Source of the DNA: Gemmataceae bacterium
GTDB taxonomy: Bacteria > Planctomycetota > Planctomycetia > Gemmatales > Gemmataceae
Reading direction: 5' to 3'
DNA length: 51,956 bases
NCBI GenBank assembly: GCA_009691845.1
Contig: SIAJ01000033.1
Coordinates: 1 to 51,956, forward strand
The notes beneath the pieces are model-generated. The model made no database searches, was not told the DNA's origin, and saw nothing but the letters and a program-made list of their open reading frames with translations. Shown here one piece after another: positions 1-6,828 of the stretch (positions within the stretch are counted from its first letter, which is position 1; the number at the start of each line of letters is the position of its first letter). Made by a program: the position numbers and the translations under genes.

Positions 1-95
1 AGCCGGACGGGGCTTACCCATGTCCGTCAAGAATGCGTCAGCCTGGAAAGCCTGACCTACGAAGCGGTGCCGTGTTTTTGTGAAAGGACACGGCA

Positions 96-129
96 GAGTC
101 AGCGGCGAGGACCATTTCGCCGCTGACTC
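96..129. repeat. Perfect 13-bp hairpin in the left-edge non-coding stretch
   Basis: The arm gagtcagcggcga (96-108) pairs exactly with tcgccgctgactc (117-129) around an 8-nt loop. It lies in the first 170 bases, where no gene could be supported on either strand; a frame open from base 1 to about 126 has no recognisable protein features. It may be a terminator or a dispersed palindrome. There is no T-run directly after it. Confidence 0.55.
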
Positions 130-169
130 AGAGGAATTCATGGAACGCTCCAAGGATGACACGCCCCTC

Positions 170-255
170 AAAAGTCGAATTTCCGTCGGAGGCTGAAGCG
201 TAAGCGAGGCATCCAGGCCGCCTCGCTTACGCTTCAGCCTCGGAATTCGACTTTT
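170..255. terminator. Long near-perfect inverted repeat, probable bidirectional terminator (family A)
   Basis: An inner 22-bp stem is perfect (189-210 against 220-241, core gctgaagcgtaagcgaggc) with a 9-nt loop. The pairing continues outward with a small bulge through aaaagtcgaatt at 170 and its complement ending at 255. The outer ends give A/T runs in both directions. The hairpin begins 18 nt beyond the stop of the calpain-RTX gene. A related palindrome with the same gaagcgtaagcga core is at 51086-51176, so this is also a member of a dispersed family. Confidence 0.7.
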
Positions 256-273
256 TAAGGGTGGCGTCAAGGA

Positions 274-1971
274 TCACACCTTTCCCCAGGTGACATAACC
301 CCACGCTTGGAAGAGTTGCGCGGGCGTGACTGTCACCAGGCCATCGAACGGGTTGGCGTCCGTGCTGACGCCAGAGTTGTTATCGATTCCCCAGGGATTG
401 CGGAGCGTGATGGAGGTGACCACACCGTTCGCGTTGCGAGTCACGGACTGGACGGTGTACACGTGCCAGCTCACCAGACCCGTCCCCGCCGGGGCGCTAT
501 CGAAGCCGACAGTCACTGCCTCTTTATTTTTCCAACGGCTGTAGATATCGTTTGCCATGGCAGTGGCGCTCCCATAAAGTCCGATGCCATGGGAGCCGGC
601 GGAAGTGCTCCCAAACGCCTGGTGGACAGCGATGGAGGAACCGGCATTAATCGCGTCGTAGGCGACGCCCCACGCACCGTTCAAAAAACTTTCGTGGTGC
701 ACGAACGCTTTCTCGACCACAGCCACCCACATGCTGTTCTCGGCGCCGAGTTGGGCGTACGCCGGCGTGGTGCTGGTCGAGCTGAGGACAGGCAGGTCGT
801 TGTCCACGCGGTAGAACTTGCCGCCGAGGTGGACGCCATAAGTGCCGTCGTCGAAATCGACCACGTTCTGCTTAATCGCCATGGGATTATCGTTGGCAAT
901 CGCCCCAAGCCCGGCTATCAACCAACAATCCCCCAGTTCTCCCTGGACGGCATCCGTCATGGACGGGCCGGCTGCTGAGAACAGCGGATTGGATTCGAAG
1001 GCTTTGTAGCGATGACCGCTGGTGAAGACGTTCGGATCAGCAATGTTGTCTTGATTCAAGGTGCGATCAGCGCCGTTGGTGAAGCTTTCGACGTAATGCG
1101 CCTTGTCTCTGGAGGAGACGTTGAGGATTTTATCAGAACCCCCCCCCCACGATGTGCGATCGACCCAGTAGGTATCGCGGCCCTCGCCACCACCAACATT
1201 GTCGTGGTTCTCGTTATCAAGGCTGATCAACACATCGTCGCCGTCGTTGCCGCGGAGTTTATCCCTGCCGCTGCCGCCGTTGAGGTGATCTTCGCCCTCG
1301 CCACCACGCAGGTCATCGTGGCCGCTGTCGCCGAGGAGTGTATCGCGGCCCTCGCCGCCCATGAGGAGATCGTTGTTCCCTCCACCACGCAGTCTATCGT
1401 TGCCCGCTCCACCACGCAGGCTATCGTTGCCGTTTTCACCATACAGGCGATCGTTGTCCGCTCCACCACCGAGGCTATCGTTGCCCTCTCCACCCTCGAG
1501 GGTATCGTCGCCGTCGTCGCCGGCGAGCATATCGTTGCCCGCTCCACCACGCAGTGCATCGTTGCCGCTTTCACCATACAGGCGATCGTCGCCGCTGCCG
1601 CCGGTGAGGACATCGAGGCCGTCTCCGCCGTAGGCTTTACTACTCAACGCGGTATTGTTAGTGAAAGTGTCGTTGCCGCCGCAGCCTGCGAAATAGATGT
1701 TCGTGACGTTGGCACTGGCAAAGCTCCTGGCAGCCAGGCTGTTGGATTCGACCACGTACTGGCCGTTTTGCAGCCGGACAGTGACGGTGTCGGCTGTTTC
1801 GGATCCAATGATTTGGAGCTCGCTGCCAACGAGGTTCACCGTCAAATTCGCCGCCATCATTTCGCGTTGCTCGAGCATGTCGAAGGCAAGTCGCATGCTT
1901 TTTGGTTTTGCCGCCTTGCGTACTGGCTTCTTGGATGGGGTGAACACCAGGTTGGCGAGAGACTTGAACAT
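274..1971 (-). CDS. Calpain-type cysteine protease with N-terminal RTX-like calcium-binding repeats
   Basis: The 565-aa protein has a basic N-terminus, then the motif LEQREMMAA (33-41) that resembles the LExR-type signature near the N-terminus of planctomycete surface proteins. About 17 glycine/aspartate nonapeptides of the GGxGxDxL type fill residues ~95-265. A calpain (C2) catalytic domain follows. The calpain triad is visible: GDCW with Cys349, SWHVYTV with His503 and LRNPWG with Asn525. Inference: an exported, calcium-dependent protease. The start ATG at 1971 has a purine-rich AAGAAAGG upstream. A run of ten G (coding strand, 1139-1148) encodes Trp-Gly-Gly-Gly at residues 275-278, between repeats and protease, and could slip. 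The gene is alone and ends at the family A hairpin. Confidence 0.9.
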   Translation of the reverse strand: MFKSLANLVFTPSKKPVRKAAKPKSMRLAFDMLEQREMMAANLTVNLVGSELQIIGSETADTVTVRLQNGQYVVESNSLAARSFASANVTNIYFAGCGGNDTFTNNTALSSKAYGGDGLDVLTGGSGDDRLYGESGNDALRGGAGNDMLAGDDGDDTLEGGEGNDSLGGGADNDRLYGENGNDSLRGGAGNDRLRGGGNNDLLMGGEGRDTLLGDSGHDDLRGGEGEDHLNGGSGRDKLRGNDGDDVLISLDNENHDNVGGGEGRDTYWVDRTSWGGGSDKILNVSSRDKAHYVESFTNGADRTLNQDNIADPNVFTSGHRYKAFESNPLFSAAGPSMTDAVQGELGDCWLIAGLGAIANDNPMAIKQNVVDFDDGTYGVHLGGKFYRVDNDLPVLSSTSTTPAYAQLGAENSMWVAVVEKAFVHHESFLNGAWGVAYDAINAGSSIAVHQAFGSTSAGSHGIGLYGSATAMANDIYSRWKNKEAVTVGFDSAPAGTGLVSWHVYTVQSVTRNANGVVTSITLRNPWGIDNNSGVSTDANPFDGLVTVTPAQLFQAWGYVTWGKV

Positions 1972-2472
1972 GTTGTTTGCCTTTCTTTCGGGTTGTTCGG
2001 GGCTTACGTGTCGCCCCGGTATCCCCCCTCATAGTCGGGCCGACATCGCCTGTGACAACAATTGCGGAAAATGTCGGCCGGGAAGAAGCTCGCGCCCCGG
2101 CCCAAGAGCAGAACAAGGCACGAATCGTGCTAAAGGAAACGACCCCTTCTGCTACATAGACGCAAAATAGCTATCAAGTAAGTGCTTATGGCGTAAAAAT
2201 CGCCCGCTGCGCCGGAAGTCGGTCCACGGAAGCCGGATCGAATTGATATTTGTGTATCGTTTCACTACTGTCACGCTGATCGATATCCACACTTGAGTTC
2301 GAGCGGAGAAAAGGGGGAGCGGAGAAAAGGGGCCATTCTAGAATGGCCCCTTTTCTCCCCGTGAACTCTCACGAGTTCCGCTACGGGGTAAATCTGCACT
2401 TGGTGCTCGCCTTTCTTTCCAGCACGGGCAACTGTTCACACAAATTCCGTAAGCCAATACTTCTCCTTGTGA
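1972..2472. other. Divergent intergenic region, no gene seen
   Basis: This 501-bp stretch separates the divergent calpain-RTX and MFS genes and should hold both promoters, although no convincing -35/-10 pair could be picked out. Short frames on either strand show no protein features. The only clear structure is the palindrome at 2321-2358, preceded by a partial direct copy of its arm (gcggagaaaaggg at 2303-2315). Confidence 0.5.
2321..2358. repeat. Perfect 38-bp palindrome (family G)
   Basis: The 19-base half-site ggagaaaaggggccattct is followed directly by its exact complement, centred on tctaga. It lies about 115 bp upstream of the MFS transporter start. It could form a cruciform or hairpin, act as an operator, or be a dispersed repeat. 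No second copy was noticed in the window. Confidence 0.7.
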
Positions 2473-3798
2473 TTGCCTGACAGATCGGCCTCTCGATTGA
2501 ATCCGTTGCCGACCTCTACCCCGGGATCCCGAAGCGAAGACCCCATCGCCAGCCGGGCGCTGCGCAAAGCGATTTGGCGGATCCTGCCCTTTCTGTTTCT
2601 GCTCTACGTTTTCAATATTCTCGATCGCGTCAATGTCGGCTTTGCACGGATCACCATGCAAAAAGATCTGGACATGAGCGATGAGATCTTCGATCTCGGC
2701 TTCGGGTTTTTCTACATCGGCTACCTGCTCTTCGAAGTTCCGAGCAATCTGCTGCTCGTGCGTGTCGGCGCTCGCCGCTGGATTGCCCGCATCCTGGTGA
2801 CGTGGGGGCTGGTCTCCATTTCGATGATGTTCGTCACGTCCGCCTTCGAGTTCTACGTCGTTCGCTTCTTGCTCGGCATCGCGGAGGCCGGTTTTTTTCC
2901 TGGCATCATCCTCTATCTCACGCACTGGTTCCCGGCCCACATGCGGGCACGGATGGTCGCGTATTTCATGATGGCTGTCGCACTCGCCAGCGTACTCGGC
3001 AATCCGATCTCGGGCGCGATCATGCAGTTTCTGGATTCGGCCGGAGACCTGAAGGGCTGGCAGTGGCTGTTCCTTCTCGAAGGAATTCCCACCGTTTTCC
3101 TCGGTTTCGTCACGCTGTACTTTCTGACTGATCGTCCATCGCAAGCAGGTTGGCTCTCTGTGGAGGAACGCGATTCTCTCTCCGCCTTGATCGAAAGCGA
3201 GGAGCGTCAACGTGAACGCGACCACGGGGCAAGTCGCTTGTCTTCAATGTTCCAGTTGCGCGTCTGGCATCTGATTGCCGTTTACTTCACGGTAGCAGTG
3301 GGAACAAACGCGGCTGGGGCGTATTTCCCGAAACTCCTCAAGGGCCATTTCCCGGAGAGGACGCCGTTTGAGATTGGCCTACTCAGTGCATTACCCTACG
3401 CCTGTGCCGTGCTGGGAATGGCGATCTTCAGCTACAGCTCGGATCGGACGGGCGAACGCCGCAAGCATGTCGCGGTTGCCGCGATGATTGCCGCAACGGG
3501 TTGGTCGCTGAGCATTCTGGCCGACTCGTCGCAACTGTTCTTACTGGGCTTGTGCATCGCTCAATTCGGCATGATGAGTATGCTGCCAACCTTCTGGGCC
3601 TTGCCGACTGCCTACCTCAGCGGTGCCGCCGCGGCCGGCGGGATTGCGTTGATCAATTCGGTCGCGAACATCGGCGGCTTCCTCGGCCCGAGAATTCTTG
3701 GTAAATTTGGCAGTTGGGCCATGGTCGGTATACTGGTGGCCGGCGCCGTGCTGGTGTGTTTTGTGCAGAAGCCCAACGAATCTAGGCGGAAGGACTGA
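2473..3798 (+). CDS. MFS transporter, anion:cation symporter (ACS)-like
   Basis: Twelve hydrophobic segments fit the major facilitator fold. The first helix carries YVFNILDRVNVGFA, which matches the D-R-x-N-x-G-x-A signature of the ACS family (phthalate, tartrate, hexuronate and similar organic-anion permeases). GARRWIARI fits the loop 2-3 motif. The frame opens directly after an in-frame TGA, and the first possible starts are TTG codons (2473, 2497, 2506), so the true start is uncertain; the first ATG falls inside helix 2. The SDR gene begins 3 nt after the stop, so the two are very likely cotranscribed. Inference: uptake of a sugar acid or other carboxylate oxidised by the SDR. The substrate cannot be read from the sequence. 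Confidence 0.88.
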   Translation: MPDRSASRLNPLPTSTPGSRSEDPIASRALRKAIWRILPFLFLLYVFNILDRVNVGFARITMQKDLDMSDEIFDLGFGFFYIGYLLFEVPSNLLLVRVGARRWIARILVTWGLVSISMMFVTSAFEFYVVRFLLGIAEAGFFPGIILYLTHWFPAHMRARMVAYFMMAVALASVLGNPISGAIMQFLDSAGDLKGWQWLFLLEGIPTVFLGFVTLYFLTDRPSQAGWLSVEERDSLSALIESEERQRERDHGASRLSSMFQLRVWHLIAVYFTVAVGTNAAGAYFPKLLKGHFPERTPFEIGLLSALPYACAVLGMAIFSYSSDRTGERRKHVAVAAMIAATGWSLSILADSSQLFLLGLCIAQFGMMSMLPTFWALPTAYLSGAAAAGGIALINSVANIGGFLGPRILGKFGSWAMVGILVAGAVLVCFVQKPNESRRKD

Positions 3799-3801
3799 GC
3801 C

Positions 3802-4599
3802 ATGCCTGATCCACTCTTCGATCTATCTGGCCGTGTTGCACTCGTCTCCGGTTCCGCCAGCGGCCTGGGCCGGGCGATGGCGCTCGCCTTTGCCCAATAC
3901 GGGGCCGACATCGTGCTCGCCGACCGCAACACGGCCGGCCTGGAGAGTACGGCCACAGCGATTACTGCCCTCGGCAGGCGGGCGGTTCCGGTCACGTGCA
4001 ACGTGTCCGACGAGGCTTCGATTCGTTCACTGTTCGCCCAACTCGACCGCGAGTTTGGCCGCATCGATGTGCTGGGCAACGTGGCGGGCGATGGCATCAT
4101 GGGCCCTCGGCCGGAGGACATTTCGACCGATGTGGTGAAGCAAGTGCTGCAAAATCTCGTCGTCGGCCGGTTCGTGATGTGCCAGGAGGCCGGCAAGCGC
4201 ATGCTCGCGGCCGGACGAGGCAGCATCATCAATATCGGTTCGTTGGCGAGTATCTCGGGCCTGGGGCGTGGCCACGTCGCGTACAGCATGGCGATGGGTG
4301 CGGTCGCACAGATGACCCGCGAACTCAGCATTGAATGGGCCCGTCGCGGCGTACGGGTGAACGCGATTCTGCCTGCCCAGGTGACGAACCCGAATCTCGT
4401 CGAACGGATTGCAGCCAATCCGGCCATGAAAGACAAATGGCTCAGCGGCATCCCGCTGGGCCGCCTGGGTGAGCCGAACGATATTCAGGGCCTGGCGGTC
4501 TTTCTCGCCTCGGATGCGTCGTCGTGGATCACCGGCGCTCTGATTCCAATGGACGGCGGCAACCTGGCGATGAACGCCGGCGGAACGATCGGGACGTGA
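3802..4599 (+). CDS. SDR-family oxidoreductase with altered Y-x3-K site
   Basis: This 265-aa short-chain dehydrogenase has a Rossmann nucleotide site SGSASGLG (16-23), NVAG (93-96) in place of NNAG, Asn118, a serine cluster at 147-150, Tyr161, and the C-terminal signature PMDGG. The start has a strong GGAAGGA Shine-Dalgarno. The usual catalytic Y-x-x-x-K reads YSMAM (161-165), so the expected lysine is methionine; the bases are unambiguous (tac agc atg gcg atg). It may use altered chemistry or have lost dehydrogenase activity. It is the second gene of the transporter operon, which suggests a role in metabolism of the imported compound. Confidence 0.87.
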   Translation: MPDPLFDLSGRVALVSGSASGLGRAMALAFAQYGADIVLADRNTAGLESTATAITALGRRAVPVTCNVSDEASIRSLFAQLDREFGRIDVLGNVAGDGIMGPRPEDISTDVVKQVLQNLVVGRFVMCQEAGKRMLAAGRGSIINIGSLASISGLGRGHVAYSMAMGAVAQMTRELSIEWARRGVRVNAILPAQVTNPNLVERIAANPAMKDKWLSGIPLGRLGEPNDIQGLAVFLASDASSWITGALIPMDGGNLAMNAGGTIGT

Positions 4600-4606
4600 A
4601 AAAACT

Positions 4607-4700
4607 CGAACACGGATCTTCACTGATCTTCGCTATTCCATGAACGGAGATCCCGTCTCTACCGGCATCATTAGCGTAGATTAGTGAAGATCCGTGTTCG
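4607..4700. repeat. 18-bp inverted repeat between SDR and tatD (family F)
   Basis: cgaacacggatcttcact (4607-4624) pairs perfectly with agtgaagatccgtgttcg (4683-4700) across a 58-nt loop. It starts 8 nt after the SDR stop and ends 36 nt before tatD. The long loop makes it a mobile-repeat-like element as much as a terminator. Confidence 0.65.
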
Positions 4701-4736
4701 CTCTTAAAGGCAGATCCGACTGCGAACGTCACCTCC

Positions 4737-5546
4737 ATGATCGATACCCACGCCCATCTCAACGACGAGAAATTTGCCGACGATATCGCGGAAGTGGTTG
4801 CCCGCGCTGAAGCGGCCGGGCTGGAACGGATCATCACCATCGGCATCGACGCTCAAACGAGCCGAGAGAATGTAGAACTTGCCAGGCGATTCCCCCTATT
4901 GCGTTCCGCGGTCGGCATTCAACCGAACCACGTCTCGGAAACCAAGCCCGGCGACTGGGACGCAATTTTGGAACTCGTGAACGATCCCACTTGCGTCGCC
5001 GTGGGCGAGACCGGACTGGATCGTTATTGGGATCGTGCCCCGTTCCCACTTCAGGAAGACTATTTCGCTCGCCACCTGGCACTTGGCCGCGAAACCAAGA
5101 AGCCGGTGATCATTCACTGTCGCGAGGCGGAAGCGGACGTGGTGCGCATGCTGCGTGCCGAGTTCGAGGCACATGGTCCGATTGCGGCAGTGATGCACTC
5201 GTTCACGGCCGACGCGGCCACCGCGAAGGCTTGTGTGGCGATGGGCCTGTCCATCTCGTTTGCAGGAATGGTGACGTACAAGAACGCGGAGAACTTGCGT
5301 TTGGTGGCAAAGACAGTTCCGCTCGATCGATTGCTGGTTGAGACGGACAGCCCTTACCTGGCACCGATGCCACATCGGGGCAAACGAAATGAACCGGCGT
5401 ACGTGGTACACACGGCGGAATGCCTGGCGGGCGTGCTGGGGATTCCTTCGAAGCAGATCGATGACGTGACGACGCGGAACGCCCGGGACTTGTTTTCTGG
5501 TTCCCCCTCTCCGCTTCGGCGAGGGGGAGAGAAGGCTAAACCGTAA
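4737..5546 (+). CDS. tatD: TatD-family metal-dependent DNase/hydrolase
   Basis: The 269-aa protein has every TatD family landmark: THAHLND with His5 and His7, GETGLD with the bridging Glu91, HCREA with His127, HSF with His154, and ETDSPYLAP with Asp204. Family members are two-metal-ion 3'-5' exonucleases or deoxyribonucleases acting in the cytoplasm. The last ~16 residues (from SGSPSPLRRGG) are not conserved-looking. They are encoded by the GC-rich hairpin at 5503-5527, so the frame runs through a terminator-like element. The stop overlaps the 3' end of the convergent PLP enzyme gene by 11 bp. No clear Shine-Dalgarno precedes the ATG. Confidence 0.92.
   Translation: MIDTHAHLNDEKFADDIAEVVARAEAAGLERIITIGIDAQTSRENVELARRFPLLRSAVGIQPNHVSETKPGDWDAILELVNDPTCVAVGETGLDRYWDRAPFPLQEDYFARHLALGRETKKPVIIHCREAEADVVRMLRAEFEAHGPIAAVMHSFTADAATAKACVAMGLSISFAGMVTYKNAENLRLVAKTVPLDRLLVETDSPYLAPMPHRGKRNEPAYVVHTAECLAGVLGIPSKQIDDVTTRNARDLFSGSPSPLRRGGEKAKP
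5503..5527. terminator. Hairpin within the tatD 3' end
   Basis: cccccTC-t-CCG-ctt-CGG-c-GAggggg folds into two stacked stems (7 bp and 3 bp) with a 3-nt loop. It lies inside the last codons of tatD and 9 nt before the end of the converging gene. It is well placed as a shared terminator, although neither side has a long T-run. Confidence 0.5.
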
Positions 5547-6654
5547 TCATCCGATCGCGGCTGGCGATTTCCCAACTGCCCACAACGCGATTGTTCTCGA
5601 CCACATACGCCCGGCGATGCAGAGCCACCGTGGGGCACACGTGCGCGGGCATCGCATAGACCACGTCTGCAATCTTGAGTTCACTCGCTTGTGGCGTGTC
5701 GAAGCCGAAGTGTTCTTCGTTCTGCAGGATCGTCGAGTATTCCTTCACGTTGAGCAGGACCGCCCGCTTCCCGGCCGGTGGGTCGGCAGCGATGGCTTTA
5801 TGCCCAAGGTCCGTGGTCACCCGCATGGGCGTCGGCTTCGAGATCACCCGCGAGACAACGAGAGCCGCCGGCTTGAAGCCCGAAAGCTCCGGGTACTTCG
5901 CACCGTAACCCGAGTCGTAGAGCACGAACGTGCCCGGCGAACATTGCAGGCCGGGCAACTCCATCTTCGCCCAGACGGGAAACGTCGGTGTGCCGCCACA
6001 CACCAGGCGTGGCACGGCCAAGCCTTTTGCCTCAACCGCCTTTCGCAGTTCGAGCACGGTGCCGATGACCGCCTTCACGGCCGCCTCGCGATCGGCCAGG
6101 CTTTCCTGATGATTGTGCCCGTCGTAGACGTGGAACCCGGCCACGCTCAGGCCAGGCAACCTGGCAATCTGCTCGTACAACGCGGCGGCTTCGGGACCCG
6201 GCTTGATGCCCGTGCGATCGTGGCCGACGTTCACATCCATCAGCACATCCAGCTTGCTCGACATGCCTGCCCAACCAGCGGAGAGCCCCTTCGCTCCGTC
6301 CGGATGATCGCACAGAACGCTGAATTTCGACTTCGGATAGTTGGCGACCAGGGCTCGAACTCGACCGACGTTCGGGCCAACGATCGGATACGCGATGAGA
6401 ATGTCCGGCACTTCGCATTGCGCGAGCATCTCGGCTTCCGCGACCGTGGCACATTTGTGTGTCAGGATGCCGGCGTCCATTTGCAGGCGGACGATCTCCC
6501 GACACTTGTGCGTCTTGACGTGCGGGCAGAGCCGTTTTGCGGAGCCGGCCAGTCGAACCACTTCCGCGATGTTCGAGCGGATGAGGTCCTTGTAGAAGAC
6601 GAGGGCCGGGCTGAAGACGTCGTCGATATTTTGGATGATGTAAATCGGGTTCAT
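5536..6654 (-). CDS. D-threonine aldolase / D-serine dehydratase-like PLP enzyme
   Basis: The 372-aa protein is a fold-III PLP enzyme (alanine racemase N-terminal domain plus a metal-binding C-terminal domain). CPHVKTHK (43-50) contains the likely Schiff-base Lys47. Near the C-terminus, AHVC gives His338 and Cys340. In characterised eukaryotic D-serine dehydratases this pair is His-x-Cys and binds zinc, whereas D-threonine aldolases have His-x-Asp. The sequence therefore leans to the dehydratase type, though the common family label is D-TA. The chosen ATG at 6654 has a GGAG 6 nt upstream; the frame extends 45 codons further without protein features. It converges on tatD. Confidence 0.85.
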   Translation of the reverse strand: MNPIYIIQNIDDVFSPALVFYKDLIRSNIAEVVRLAGSAKRLCPHVKTHKCREIVRLQMDAGILTHKCATVAEAEMLAQCEVPDILIAYPIVGPNVGRVRALVANYPKSKFSVLCDHPDGAKGLSAGWAGMSSKLDVLMDVNVGHDRTGIKPGPEAAALYEQIARLPGLSVAGFHVYDGHNHQESLADREAAVKAVIGTVLELRKAVEAKGLAVPRLVCGGTPTFPVWAKMELPGLQCSPGTFVLYDSGYGAKYPELSGFKPAALVVSRVISKPTPMRVTTDLGHKAIAADPPAGKRAVLLNVKEYSTILQNEEHFGFDTPQASELKIADVVYAMPAHVCPTVALHRRAYVVENNRVVGSWEIASRDRMITV

Positions 6655-6761
6655 GATGCTCCAGGATTTCAGCGGGAGTCTTCTATCCGGCGTCACTATA
6701 CCCACCTTAGCGAAGAAGTCACGATTGCAGATCGATTGTCGCGTTACGATCGAGCCATCTT

Positions 6762-6817
6762 GTAGTGCAGGCCTCCCGGCCTGTCTCAACCTGGACAGGC
6801 CGGGAGGCCTGTCCTAC
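6762..6817. repeat. Dispersed inverted repeat, family B copy 1
   Basis: caggcctcccggcctgtc (6768-6785) pairs perfectly with its complement at 6794-6811 around an 8-nt loop, and pairing resumes outward (gtag/ctac). The right arm ends 4 nt before the GAGGAG ribosome binding site of the next gene, so a folded hairpin could influence its translation. Related copies are at 8991-9071, 18972-19042 and, as a single arm, at 43462-43482. Confidence 0.75.
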
Positions 6818-6828
6818 GAGGAGCGGAC

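Noticed and set aside
1..129. Partial plus-strand frame open from the window edge
   Set aside because: The short frame ends within the hairpin and shows no protein-like features, so the end of a gene cannot be claimed.
1173..1640. Possible CRISPR array or DNA tandem repeat suggested by the regular GC-rich units
   Set aside because: The units are 27 nt, in frame and imperfect, and encode RTX-like nonapeptides; there are no spacers and no cas genes nearby.
1012..2034. Long plus-strand frame (340 codons) across the calpain-RTX gene
   Set aside because: It is the antisense of the repeat region; its Ala/Val-rich repetitive product mirrors the Gly/Asp repeats and has no start signals.
5617..6765. 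382-codon plus-strand frame opposite the PLP enzyme gene
   Set aside because: The minus strand has the PLP lysine and metal motifs; this frame is the complement with skewed His/Arg composition.
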